Origin: a virus
Strand: one strand, 5' to 3'
Virus record (IMG/VR): IMGVR_UViG_3300042373_001312
Coordinates: 1-45,926 of that record
Length of the DNA: 45,926 bases
Shown here: positions 33,122-41,409 of the stretch, piece after piece
Position numbering within the stretch: the stretch's first letter is position 1
How the letters are laid out: the number at the start of each line of letters is the position of its first letter
Made by a program: the position numbers and the translations under genes
Notes under the pieces: model-generated
What the model saw: only the letters and a program-made list of their open reading frames with translations
Told to the model about the DNA's origin: nothing
The model's database searches: none

Positions 33122-33406
33122 ATGAGTACTAACGTCTACGAAAAGGGTTTAATACACCAAAACACATCTGCTGTTGCATATGAAGCATTAACTTTTACTA
33201 GTGGTTATTATACGCCAACGGTTGGCAAAGTATTTGCTGGATTATATATTGCGCCTGGTACTGATAATGGAACCATTGAAATTGAAGGAGTAAATGGCCA
33301 GACACGTGTACTTACATTGAGCCCAGGAGTATGGCCTCTTGGTGGTCAGCGTATAGTCCAAAGCGGAACCTCTATATCTGCAGCTGCAGTAACAGTATTA
33401 TTCTAA
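33122..33406 (+). CDS. Small beta-rich protein, probably structural
   Basis: 94 residues (VYEKGLIHQNTSAVAYEALT, SGYYTPTVGKVFAGLYIAPG). Almost all predicted beta-strand and glycine/threonine-rich, without signal peptide or membrane segment. It is expressed from a late promoter just before the neck genes, so a minor virion component is likely. The family is not recognised. Confidence 0.65.
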   Translation: MSTNVYEKGLIHQNTSAVAYEALTFTSGYYTPTVGKVFAGLYIAPGTDNGTIEIEGVNGQTRVLTLSPGVWPLGGQRIVQSGTSISAAAVTVLF

Positions 33407-33410
33407 TTTT

Positions 33411-33821
33411 ATGTTAGGTCTAGGTTTAAACCTGTCTTATTTTAGAGGAAGAATTGCTCTTGGCAGTGATAACCCAGCAAATGCCGCTGAACCAGATGCT
33501 ACAGCATGGGTATTGATGGATGGACCATGGTACAACACCCTAGGAGATCCAAGTTCTGGTTTTGTTGGTGGTCAAAGTTGGCGCAAAATGGCTCCGATTG
33601 GATATGCACCATATGGCAACGAAACGTATGTTTATGGTGATGAAGTTGTAAGATATGAAACTGGCGTTTGGCTCTATTTAAATTCTACGCTTGGAGAAAT
33701 AGCCAGAGCTTATAGTTATGAAGGCCGTCCTTGGTTGGTAACAACATGGAATAATGGTTTCTCTGCCGCAAAGATTACTTCCTCATATGTGAAGACAACT
33801 AATTATCCAGCGGTTCCATAA
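33411..33821 (+). CDS. Hypothetical protein, probably structural
   Basis: 136 residues (LGLNLSYFRGRIALG, WVLMDGPWYNTLGDPSSGF, RPWLVTTWNNGFSAAKI). It is rich in Trp, Tyr and Gly, like phage surface or carbohydrate-contacting domains. It lies 4 nt after the 94-residue gene, so the two form one late operon. No known domain is recognised. Confidence 0.65.
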   Translation: MLGLGLNLSYFRGRIALGSDNPANAAEPDATAWVLMDGPWYNTLGDPSSGFVGGQSWRKMAPIGYAPYGNETYVYGDEVVRYETGVWLYLNSTLGEIARAYSYEGRPWLVTTWNNGFSAAKITSSYVKTTNYPAVP

Positions 33822-33828
33822 TAGTCTT

Positions 33829-33836
33829 ATAAATAA
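33829..33836 (+). promoter_or_regulatory. T4-type late promoter TATAAATA
   Basis: Exact octamer 6 nt before the ATG of gp13 at 33843. Confidence 0.8.
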
Positions 33837-33842
33837 TACATT

Positions 33843-34589
33843 ATGGCAAAACCAGCATCACGCCAAGAATTAGCAGACTATTGTTTAAGAGCACTCGGTG
33901 CTCCAGTACTTGAAATCAACATCGACGAAGATCAGATTGAGGATCGTATTGATGAAGCCATTCAGTTTTATCAAGAATATCATAGCGACGCGGTAGTTCG
34001 CACATTCATAAAGCATCAGGTCACACAAGCAGACTATGACAACAACTATATTACTCTACCCGATCAACTTATTAGTGTGCTTCGCGTCCTAAACTTGAGC
34101 AGCGGTGATGCTGCTGATATGTTTAGTGTTAAATATCAGATGTTTTTAAATGACCTCTATGGACTACGCAAACCCGACTCACTCATCAACTATGAGATGA
34201 CAAAACAGTATATGAACTCGATTGAGCTTATACTTACGGGCTCAACTCAGCAGATTATATTTACTCGTCACATGAATCGTCTGAGCATTCAAGACGACTG
34301 GAAAACTTATGTAAATATTGGTCAGTATATTATAATTGAAGGTTATCAAACCATCAACCCAAATGATTTTACTGATGTGTACAATGATATGCTTCTTAAA
34401 AAATATCTTACTGCATTGTTGAAACGTCAATGGTCAATAAATTTATTAAAATTTGATGGCATGACTCTTCCTGGTGGTGTTACAATCAATGGTAGAGCTA
34501 TGTATGAAGATGCTCTTAATGATATTGAAAAGATTGAAACAGATTTTGATCTTAAGTATCAAATGCCCCCAGACTTTTTTCTTGGTTAA
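33843..34589 (+). CDS. 13: Neck protein gp13
   Basis: 248 residues (T4 gp13 is 309). RQELADYCLRALGAPVLEIN, IEDRIDEAIQFYQEYHSDAV and a C-terminal LNDIEKIETDFDLKYQMPPDFF are typical of gp13 in T4-like phages. Gp13 joins with gp14 to form the neck that seals the filled head and receives the tail. In most relatives gene 14 follows directly; here an HNH endonuclease separates them. Confidence 0.9.
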   Translation: MAKPASRQELADYCLRALGAPVLEINIDEDQIEDRIDEAIQFYQEYHSDAVVRTFIKHQVTQADYDNNYITLPDQLISVLRVLNLSSGDAADMFSVKYQMFLNDLYGLRKPDSLINYEMTKQYMNSIELILTGSTQQIIFTRHMNRLSIQDDWKTYVNIGQYIIIEGYQTINPNDFTDVYNDMLLKKYLTALLKRQWSINLLKFDGMTLPGGVTINGRAMYEDALNDIEKIETDFDLKYQMPPDFFLG

Positions 34590-34606
34590 TATAAATCTCC
34601 TAAAAT

Positions 34607-34614
34607 TATAAATA
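34607..34614 (+). promoter_or_regulatory. T4-type late promoter TATAAATA
   Basis: Exact octamer 5 nt before the HNH endonuclease ATG at 34620. The segment through the ATG (34607-34622) matches 35227-35242, before gp14, at 15 of 16 positions. Confidence 0.75.
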
Positions 34615-34619
34615 TAATC

Positions 34620-35231
34620 ATGAAAAATGATTATAGAAAAATATGGGAAAGTCATTATGGCCCCATACCCAAAGATGAAAATGGTCGTAGTTATGAAATT
34701 CATCATATTGATGGCAATCATACAAATAATGACATAGAAAATTTAATGTGTATTAATATTGATGAACATTATCGTATACATTATGAACAGGGTGATTATG
34801 GTGCATGTCATTTAATCGCAAAAAGAATGACTAATGATCCCAAAGAACTTAGTCGCGTTATTAGTGAATTAAATAAAAAAAGAGTAGGTGATAAAAATCC
34901 ATTTTTTGGTAAAAAGCATTCTAAAGAAACACGTGAGTTTATATCAAAAATTAATAGCGGAGAAAATCATCCATTTTATGGTAAAAAACGACCGGAATTT
35001 GCTAAAAAAGTATCTGCTGCACTTAAAGGAAAACCAAAATCTGAAGAACATAAAAAAGCATTAAGCGAAGCTAGAATGGGTAAAGCAACTAAATTAGTAA
35101 AATATACTATGTCTAAAGACGATGTCCAATTTGAAATTGTTAATTTAAAACAATATTGTCGTGATAATAATTTACCATATTATAAGATTAGAGTTGGTAT
35201 TGAATATAATGGGTATAAACTAATTCTATAA
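34620..35231 (+). CDS. Free-standing HNH homing endonuclease with NUMOD3 repeats
   Basis: 203 residues. Residues ~24-54 are the HNH nuclease (YEIHHIDGNHTNNDIENLM with His28/His29, then EHYRIHYEQG). Residues ~92-155 hold two or three NUMOD3 DNA-binding repeats (NPFFGKKHSKETREF, HPFYGKKRPEF, GKPKSEEHKKALSEARMG). The C-terminus (FEIVNLKQYCRDNNLPYYKI) is a helix-turn-helix-like NUMOD tail. Such enzymes cut an allele lacking the element, so the gene spreads to co-infecting phages. It lies between gp13 and gp14, carries its own late promoter and appears more AT-rich than its neighbours. No intron signs are seen. Confidence 0.9.
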   Translation: MKNDYRKIWESHYGPIPKDENGRSYEIHHIDGNHTNNDIENLMCINIDEHYRIHYEQGDYGACHLIAKRMTNDPKELSRVISELNKKRVGDKNPFFGKKHSKETREFISKINSGENHPFYGKKRPEFAKKVSAALKGKPKSEEHKKALSEARMGKATKLVKYTMSKDDVQFEIVNLKQYCRDNNLPYYKIRVGIEYNGYKLIL

Positions 35232-35234
35232 ATA
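35227..35234 (+). promoter_or_regulatory. T4-type late promoter TATAAATA
   Basis: Exact octamer overlapping the HNH stop codon and 5 nt before the gp14 ATG at 35240. Probably drives gp14-gp15-gp16-gp17, which lack other promoters. Confidence 0.8.
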
Positions 35235-35239
35235 TAATT

Positions 35240-36169
35240 ATGCCTCGTAGTGTATATTTTAGCCAACGTTACAGACCTGAGCAAAATCTTCTTGAAGATT
35301 TGCTTATCGAGTCTATGAAAATTATGGGGCATGATGTCTTTTATATTCCTCGTAAGATTATAAAAAGAGACTTTATCCTAAACGAAGATGTAATTTCAAG
35401 TTTTGATGCTTCATTTCTTATTGAAATGTTTGTTGAAAGTGTCGACGGCTTTGAAGGTGACGGCGACCTCATGACAAAATTTGGTCTTGAAACACGAGAT
35501 CAATTGACACTTGTGTGCAGTCGTCGTCGATGGAACTCGCTTATAGGTCGTCATGGCTATACAAATGACAGCGTTCGGCCGCGTGAAGGTGATCTCATCT
35601 ACGTACCATTCAGCGGTGGACTCTTCGAAATTAAATTTGTTGAAGACAAGAGTCCATTTTTCCAACTTGGAGGCAGTGGCGATACAAAGGGGACTATACC
35701 TACGTTTAAACTTACATGTGAACTCTTCGAATACAGCGGTCAAGAGATTGATACTGGAGTGCCTGAGGTTGACTTGATACAAGTCGGTCATACTCAAGGC
35801 TCACGCGCCCTACTTGACTTTGATGGAGGAGATGTACACGATCTTGGTGAAACTCTAACAATTGAGTTGCCATCAGGAATCCTTGGAGAAGCAGAGTTAT
35901 TGCAATATGAACATACCACAAATGGTAGCATTGCAACATTTGGTACCTTAACATTTAATGATGGAGAGTTTCATACATTGACAGTTGGCACTGAGTTAAC
36001 AGGTCAAACTTCTGGCACCACATCAACGGTAACTTCTGTAGTTGATTTAAACGATGGAGATGCAGCACTATTTGTTAATGATGATCTCACTCAAAATAGT
36101 TCTTTTGATATTATAGGAAATGACTATATTGACTTTAGTGAAAGTAACCCGTTTGGAGACCCGTCATAA
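35240..36169 (+). CDS. 14: Neck protein gp14
   Basis: 309 residues (T4 gp14 is 256). PRSVYFSQRYRPEQNLLEDL, HDVFYIPRKIIKRDFILNED and FEGDGDLMTKFGLETRDQLT are characteristic of gp14 in T4-like phages. It forms the head-tail neck with gp13. The C-terminal ~100 residues (from ~205, ELPSGILGEAELLQYEH onward) add an acidic beta module (TVGTELTGQTSGTTSTV, NDGDAALFVND), consistent with the greater length. Confidence 0.9.
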   Translation: MPRSVYFSQRYRPEQNLLEDLLIESMKIMGHDVFYIPRKIIKRDFILNEDVISSFDASFLIEMFVESVDGFEGDGDLMTKFGLETRDQLTLVCSRRRWNSLIGRHGYTNDSVRPREGDLIYVPFSGGLFEIKFVEDKSPFFQLGGSGDTKGTIPTFKLTCELFEYSGQEIDTGVPEVDLIQVGHTQGSRALLDFDGGDVHDLGETLTIELPSGILGEAELLQYEHTTNGSIATFGTLTFNDGEFHTLTVGTELTGQTSGTTSTVTSVVDLNDGDAALFVNDDLTQNSSFDIIGNDYIDFSESNPFGDPS

Positions 36170-36172
36170 GCC

Positions 36173-36949
36173 ATGTTAAATTCATCATACTATTATAATG
36201 GAAATCTTAAAAAGATTGTAGCAGTGTTTGGCACAATCTTTAATGATGTTTCTATTGCGAAAAAAGTAAATGGCAAGATGACTGGCATTCAACGAGTGCC
36301 TATTTCATATGGACCAAAACAAAAGTTTTTGGCGCGATTGTCAAGCCAACAAAATGAAGAGTTTGGAGACGTAGCAATCAAACTACCTCGTATGAGTTTT
36401 GAGATTACTTCAATAGCCTATGATTCAACAAGTAAACTAAATAAACTTAATAGCAAATTATATTTGGTTGAAGGTGACTCTGATACAAAGACCAAAATAT
36501 ATCAAGGCATTCCATATAAAGTCAGTATTCAATTGAGTATACTTGCGCATCATCAGGATGACGCACTCCAGGTGTTTGAACAGATTGTTCCGTACTTTAC
36601 TCCAGACTATACGGTTGCAGTAAAAGATCTTGAGGGTCCTGGCAGCATTACTGATGTGCCTATACTGTTAACAGCTACAAATTTACAGGACGACTATGAA
36701 GGTGACTTTGGTAATAGTCGTCGTACAATCATTTATACCCTTGATTTTGATATCAAGTTTAAGTTTATGGGCATACAGTCTGGCCCAGCAAAAATTATTA
36801 AAGTTGTTGACGTTGACCTCTATGACACGCCTATAACACCAGACGCATTACCAGTTGATGGTGTGCGTGTTGAACTAGGCAATCCAGAAACTGACACTCC
36901 AGAAAACTATACAGTAGTTACAACCTACGGATTTGATGAGGACCCATAA
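36173..36949 (+). CDS. 15: Tail sheath stabiliser / tail terminator gp15
   Basis: 258 residues (T4 gp15 is 272). SSYYYNGNLKKIVAVFGTIF, RVPISYGPKQKFLARLSSQQ and LPRMSFEITSIAYDSTSKLN are the family signature. Gp15 caps the completed tail and provides the contact to the neck. It begins 3 nt after gp14, in the gp14-gp17 operon. Confidence 0.92.
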   Translation: MLNSSYYYNGNLKKIVAVFGTIFNDVSIAKKVNGKMTGIQRVPISYGPKQKFLARLSSQQNEEFGDVAIKLPRMSFEITSIAYDSTSKLNKLNSKLYLVEGDSDTKTKIYQGIPYKVSIQLSILAHHQDDALQVFEQIVPYFTPDYTVAVKDLEGPGSITDVPILLTATNLQDDYEGDFGNSRRTIIYTLDFDIKFKFMGIQSGPAKIIKVVDVDLYDTPITPDALPVDGVRVELGNPETDTPENYTVVTTYGFDEDP

Positions 36950-36951
36950 TT

Positions 36952-37401
36952 ATGAAAAAAGACAAAGATACCATACTGGCATCTCTTGAAAAAAACGTCT
37001 TACCGGTAAAACATGAAATTGCAGTCTCAACTGGATCTCCAGTTGGGCCATCACATGATGAAATTGTATTGCATGCCGAAGAAGATTATAAATTTGCACG
37101 AGAGCGTATTAAAAAACTTATTGATACAAGTGATGAGGCTATAAGCACAATGCATGCTCTTGCGAGTGATGCTGAGCATCCTCGTGCATTTGAAGTGCTT
37201 GCTGGCATGATAAAAACTGCAGCTGATATAAATGGACAATTGCTAGGATTACAAAAAGAGCGTAAAAAAATTATACAGGTTGAAGATAAGCGTGGACAAT
37301 CTGCTGCTCAAAGTACTACAAATAATGCTATATTTGTTGGTACCACTACAGAACTACAAAAATTATTAAAAGGCTCACATGATGAAACACTTGATGTATA
37401 A
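36952..37401 (+). CDS. 16: Terminase small subunit gp16
   Basis: 149 residues (T4 gp16 is 164). Central helices (EEDYKFARERIKKLIDTSDE; HPRAFEVLAGMIKTAADING) and a helical C-terminal segment fit the oligomeric small terminase that regulates gp17 and recognises DNA ends. The assignment rests on size, helix content and position just before gp17, with which it overlaps by one base (TAATG). Confidence 0.88.
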   Translation: MKKDKDTILASLEKNVLPVKHEIAVSTGSPVGPSHDEIVLHAEEDYKFARERIKKLIDTSDEAISTMHALASDAEHPRAFEVLAGMIKTAADINGQLLGLQKERKKIIQVEDKRGQSAAQSTTNNAIFVGTTTELQKLLKGSHDETLDV

Positions 37402-38999
37402 TGACTGCACCAGACTCTTATAACGGAAATCCATACATAAAGAGAGATGGAGTACAACAACATTTTACTGCTCATGAAATAAGTGAGTATAAAAAATGTA
37501 TGTCAAGTGTATCATATTTTGCTGAGCATTATGTAAAGGTAATTAATCTTGACCGCGGACTTGTAAACTTTAAGTTGCGTGGTTATCAAGAAAAAATGGT
37601 AGAACATTTTTCTGATAATCGGTTTTGTATTGTATTGGCGTGTCGTCAGAGTGGTAAGTCTGTGACAAGTGTTGCCTGGTTGTTACACTATGCAATATTC
37701 AATCCTGACAAAAAAATTGGCATACTTGCAAACAAAGGAGCGACTGCTCGTGAAATGCTGTCTCGAATAACACTGATGCTAGAAAATTTACCATTTTTCC
37801 TGCAACCAGGGTGTAAAATATTAAATAAGGGAAACATAAAATTTAGCAACAACTCTGAAATTATTGCGGCGGCAACAAGTGGTTCAAGTATTCGTGGCTT
37901 GTCAATGAATGTTATTTTTCTTGACGAGTTTGCATTTGTTCATGGAGCAAACGAATTTTACACCAGTACCTATCCTGTTATTTCATCTGGTAAGGACACA
38001 AAGGTTATAATTACAAGCACGCCTAATGGAATAGGCAATATGTTCTATAAACTATGGGAAGGTGCAATACAGAGTGCAAATGAATTTAAGCCGTTTACAA
38101 TTAAGTGGAATGATGTGCCTGGACGCGATGAAGAATGGAAACGTCAGACCATAGCAAACAGCAGTGAACTTCAATTTCGTCAGGAATTCTCATGTGATTT
38201 TATTGGCAGTTCGCAAACATTAATAGGCTCTGATGTGTTGTTGGGTCTACAAGCTCGAACTCCATTAAAGACGCAATATGACATACACTATTATGCTGAA
38301 CCTGTCGAAGGACATGACTATATAATAACTGCAGACGTCAGTAAAGGACGAGGCCAAGACTATAGCACATTTACTGTGTTTGATATATCAGGTGTTGATG
38401 GTGCTTTTAAACAGGTTTGTACCTATAGAGACAATCTCGTGTCTCCGCTTATGTTTCCAGAATTTATTGTTCGTGCTGCAAAAACATATAATGATGCACT
38501 TGTAATAGTTGAAAACAATGATGCGGGACAAGTTGTATGTAATGCAATCTATTATGACTATGAATATGACAATACTTTTGTGCAAAGCTCAGTAAAGAGC
38601 AGCGGGATTGGTGTGACTATGACAAAACGTGTAAAACGTATTGGTTGTAGTAACTTAAAAGACCTGCTTGAGAGTGGTAAACTTCAACTATGTGACGCAG
38701 ACACAATAGTTGAACTCAGCAGTTTTGAACCAAAGGGAGACAGCTATGCAGCTCGTGGAAACACGCATGACGATATGGTTATGAATCTTGTGCTATTTGC
38801 ATGGTTTGTAAGTACAGATGCGTTTGGAGGACTGAGTAATATTGAGTTAAAATCATTGCTTTATAGCGAAAAGATACGAGAAATGGAAGAAGACTTGCCC
38901 CCATTTGGTATATTTGATACTCCGCAAACATCACAAACTCCAAGCATGATTGACTATGAACGTCAAGTGTCATCACTTCAGGAGTGGAATGCGCTGTAA
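37401..38999 (+). CDS. 17: Terminase large subunit gp17
   Basis: 532 residues (T4 gp17 is 610). This is the packaging motor ATPase and headful nuclease. ATPase: Walker A-like ACRQSGKS (80-87, K86), Walker B VIFLDE (171-176) and coupling motif TSTPNG (205-210). RNase H-like nuclease: D312 in TADVSKGRGQDYSTF, an acidic VENND (E371) and HDDMVM (D457/D458), matching the T4 Asp-Glu-Asp triad. All catalytic positions are present, so the protein should be active. It is the last gene of the gp14-gp17 operon. Confidence 0.97.
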   Translation: MTAPDSYNGNPYIKRDGVQQHFTAHEISEYKKCMSSVSYFAEHYVKVINLDRGLVNFKLRGYQEKMVEHFSDNRFCIVLACRQSGKSVTSVAWLLHYAIFNPDKKIGILANKGATAREMLSRITLMLENLPFFLQPGCKILNKGNIKFSNNSEIIAAATSGSSIRGLSMNVIFLDEFAFVHGANEFYTSTYPVISSGKDTKVIITSTPNGIGNMFYKLWEGAIQSANEFKPFTIKWNDVPGRDEEWKRQTIANSSELQFRQEFSCDFIGSSQTLIGSDVLLGLQARTPLKTQYDIHYYAEPVEGHDYIITADVSKGRGQDYSTFTVFDISGVDGAFKQVCTYRDNLVSPLMFPEFIVRAAKTYNDALVIVENNDAGQVVCNAIYYDYEYDNTFVQSSVKSSGIGVTMTKRVKRIGCSNLKDLLESGKLQLCDADTIVELSSFEPKGDSYAARGNTHDDMVMNLVLFAWFVSTDAFGGLSNIELKSLLYSEKIREMEEDLPPFGIFDTPQTSQTPSMIDYERQVSSLQEWNAL

Positions 39000-39010
39000 A
39001 AGTGACTTTT

Positions 39011-39018
39011 TATAAATA
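39011..39018 (+). promoter_or_regulatory. T4-type late promoter TATAAATA
   Basis: Exact octamer 72 nt before gp18, giving an untranslated leader much longer than at other genes. The leader holds a 13-codon frame (39043-39084, MQLKLIITTLKER) ending 6 nt before the gp18 ATG, and a purine-rich gaaaga that could serve as a ribosome-binding site. Confidence 0.75.
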
Positions 39019-39090
39019 TCGATAGATTGAATATTTCTTATTATGCAACTTAAACTTATAATTACAACACTGAAAGAAAGATAAAAATAT

Positions 39091-40806
39091 ATGGCAACCT
39101 TACAAAGCGTAGGAGTGCAAGTCACAGAAACAGACTTGACACCAGTAACACAACCAGTATCAGCATCAGTCGGAGCGTATGTCGGCCACTTTAATTGGGG
39201 CCCAGCAGACGAAGTTACTAATGTTGGTTCTGAAACGGCATTAGGAAAACTCTTTGGCACACCAAGTAAAAGTGATGATGTCAATGCAGCGTCATTCCTA
39301 ACTGCAGAAAGTTTTCTTAAATATGGAAATTCATTGAGAGCAATTCGTACAGTTGATAGCGCTACAGCAAAAAATGCTGCTGCCGTTGTTGGTTATGAAG
39401 GCACATCTGAATTTGCCACATTAATTAAAAACAAAACACAATTTGATAATTTATCAACAAATGAATTACAAGCTCCACTATACTCACGTTATCCAGGCGA
39501 GCTTGGTAATTCATTAAGTGTACAAATTTTTCATAAAGACAACCAAGGGACTACTTCAGTAGAATCTAAAAAGTTCTTCACTAATTTAGCTGATACTACT
39601 CTTTGGGCAGAGGAAGTTGCTGAAACACAACTAGCTTCAGACGAAATTCATGTTGCAGTTTATGATGAAAAGGGATTAATTAGCGGAACAAAGGGTACAG
39701 TACTTGAAACCTGGCAAGGTCTTTCATTGCATCCAGATGCTCGCAATTCAAATGGTTCTAATAACTATTGGGCTGATGTAATTAACCTCGGTTCAGAATT
39801 TATCTATGTAACAGCTCCACTTGACGTCGCATCATTATCAACTGATACATATTCTTTGTCTGGAATTGGATTTTATTCCTTTGTTGGTGGTGCTAATGGA
39901 ACAAGAGACATTGATAATGTAGTTAATTCTTTAAGCATACTAGAAGACACTGATAATATTGATGTTAATTTGATATTTGCTGAAGCATTTATTGGTGATA
40001 ATGCAAATGAAATTAATGCAGCATTAATTTCTGTTGTTGAGAATCGCAAAGATTCTATTGCATTTTTATCAGCTCCACTTAACTTATACACACTATCAAC
40101 AGATAGTGCAAAATTAACTGCACTTAAAACTGCAAAGGGATCATTTTCATCTACAAGTAATAGCATTTTAAGTTACACAGTATTTGACAGTACTCCTGTA
40201 TATGTGTACAATAAGTACGCTGATCGTTATGAGTGGGTTCCAGCATGCGGTCATATGGCAGGTCTCTGTGCATACACTGATGAAATCTCTGATCCATGGT
40301 TCTCACCAGCAGGATTTAATCGTGGTCAATTGCGTGGAGTCACTAAGTTGGCATACAATCCAAAAAGTATTGATCGTGATGATTTATACAACTCTAATAT
40401 CAATCCAATTGTGAACGTTACTGGCCAAGGGATTATTCTCTATGGAGACAAAACCGGTCAAACGCGTCCAAGTGCATTTGACCGTATAAACGTGCGTCGT
40501 CTTTTCATCACAATACAACGTGTGTGTGCACAAGCTGCTAAATTCCAGTTGTTTGAATTAAACGATGAATTTACTCGTAATGCATTTATCAATACGATTG
40601 ATCCATACTTACGAGACGTTCAAGGACGTCGTGGTATTACTGACTATAAGGTTGTATGTAATGAAACAAATAATACGCCACAAGTAATTGATAGCAATCG
40701 CTTTGTGGCTGACATCTATATCAAACCTGCTCGTTCGATTAATTATATTTCACTTAATTTTATTGCAACACGCACTGGTATATCATTCACTGAAATTGGA
40801 GCATAA
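39091..40806 (+). CDS. 18: Contractile tail sheath gp18
   Basis: 571 residues (T4 gp18 is 659). SVGVQVTETDLTPVTQPVSA, SVGAYVGHFNWGPADEVTNV and a C-terminal domain (FDRINVRRLFITIQRVCAQA, FEFNDEFTR-like LNDEFTRNAFINTIDPYLRD) are diagnostic of the sheath family. Sheath subunits contract to drive the tube through the envelope. The shorter length probably reflects reduced surface domains relative to T4. It is transcribed from its own late promoter with a long leader. Confidence 0.95.
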   Translation: MATLQSVGVQVTETDLTPVTQPVSASVGAYVGHFNWGPADEVTNVGSETALGKLFGTPSKSDDVNAASFLTAESFLKYGNSLRAIRTVDSATAKNAAAVVGYEGTSEFATLIKNKTQFDNLSTNELQAPLYSRYPGELGNSLSVQIFHKDNQGTTSVESKKFFTNLADTTLWAEEVAETQLASDEIHVAVYDEKGLISGTKGTVLETWQGLSLHPDARNSNGSNNYWADVINLGSEFIYVTAPLDVASLSTDTYSLSGIGFYSFVGGANGTRDIDNVVNSLSILEDTDNIDVNLIFAEAFIGDNANEINAALISVVENRKDSIAFLSAPLNLYTLSTDSAKLTALKTAKGSFSSTSNSILSYTVFDSTPVYVYNKYADRYEWVPACGHMAGLCAYTDEISDPWFSPAGFNRGQLRGVTKLAYNPKSIDRDDLYNSNINPIVNVTGQGIILYGDKTGQTRPSAFDRINVRRLFITIQRVCAQAAKFQLFELNDEFTRNAFINTIDPYLRDVQGRRGITDYKVVCNETNNTPQVIDSNRFVADIYIKPARSINYISLNFIATRTGISFTEIGA

Positions 40807-40813
40807 TAAAACG

Positions 40814-40821
40814 TATAAATA
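40814..40821 (+). promoter_or_regulatory. T4-type late promoter TATAAATA
   Basis: Exact octamer 21 nt before the gp19 ATG at 40843. Confidence 0.78.
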
Positions 40822-40842
40822 CTAAATATATAGAAAAATACA

Positions 40843-41382
40843 ATGAGTAATTTATCACAATTTAAAAATCAATTTTTAGGTGGAGCTCGTCCAAATCTAT
40901 TTGAAGCAGAAATTTATTTTCCAAGCAATGTTGCTAATGGCGCTACGGCATCATTAAAGTCACGTTTCTTAGTTAAGGCTGCACAACTTCCAAGTAGCAT
41001 CATTGCTCCTATTGAAGTACCATATCGTGGACGCAAATTAAAAGTTGCTGGAGATCGTACATTTGAACCATGGACAATCACGGTAATTAATGACAGTAAA
41101 ATGGAAATTCGCAATGCGTTTGAAAACTGGATGAATCTGATTAATCGTCATGCTTCAAACACAAGTGCGTACACTGCTGCTCCACTTGCTTACTATAAAG
41201 ACCTACACATCAAACAATTAACGCGTGAAAATGCAAACCCTACGAAAAAATATACATTCGTGGGCGCATTTCCAACAAATATAGGTGCAATTGAGCTTAA
41301 TTACGAAACTAATGATACTGTAGAAGAATTTACAGTTGAATTAAACTATCAGTATTGGACTTCTGATAGTACTATTGGGTAA
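40843..41382 (+). CDS. 19: Tail tube gp19
   Basis: 179 residues (T4 gp19 is 163). SQFKNQFLGGARPNLFEAEI, FLVKAAQLPSSIIAPIEVPY, GRKLKVAGDRTFEPWTITVI and NDSKMEIRNAFENWMNLINR are typical tube signatures. It polymerises into the inner tail tube on the baseplate, inside the gp18 sheath. Confidence 0.95.
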   Translation: MSNLSQFKNQFLGGARPNLFEAEIYFPSNVANGATASLKSRFLVKAAQLPSSIIAPIEVPYRGRKLKVAGDRTFEPWTITVINDSKMEIRNAFENWMNLINRHASNTSAYTAAPLAYYKDLHIKQLTRENANPTKKYTFVGAFPTNIGAIELNYETNDTVEEFTVELNYQYWTSDSTIG

Positions 41383-41395
41383 TTAGTTTTTGCAC

Positions 41396-41403
41396 TATAA
41401 ATA
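41396..41403 (+). promoter_or_regulatory. T4-type late promoter TATAAATA
   Basis: Exact octamer 6 nt before the portal ATG at 41410; predicted transcript is nearly leaderless and its first ~110 nt contain the hairpin at 41474-41515. Confidence 0.8.
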
Positions 41404-41409
41404 TATATT

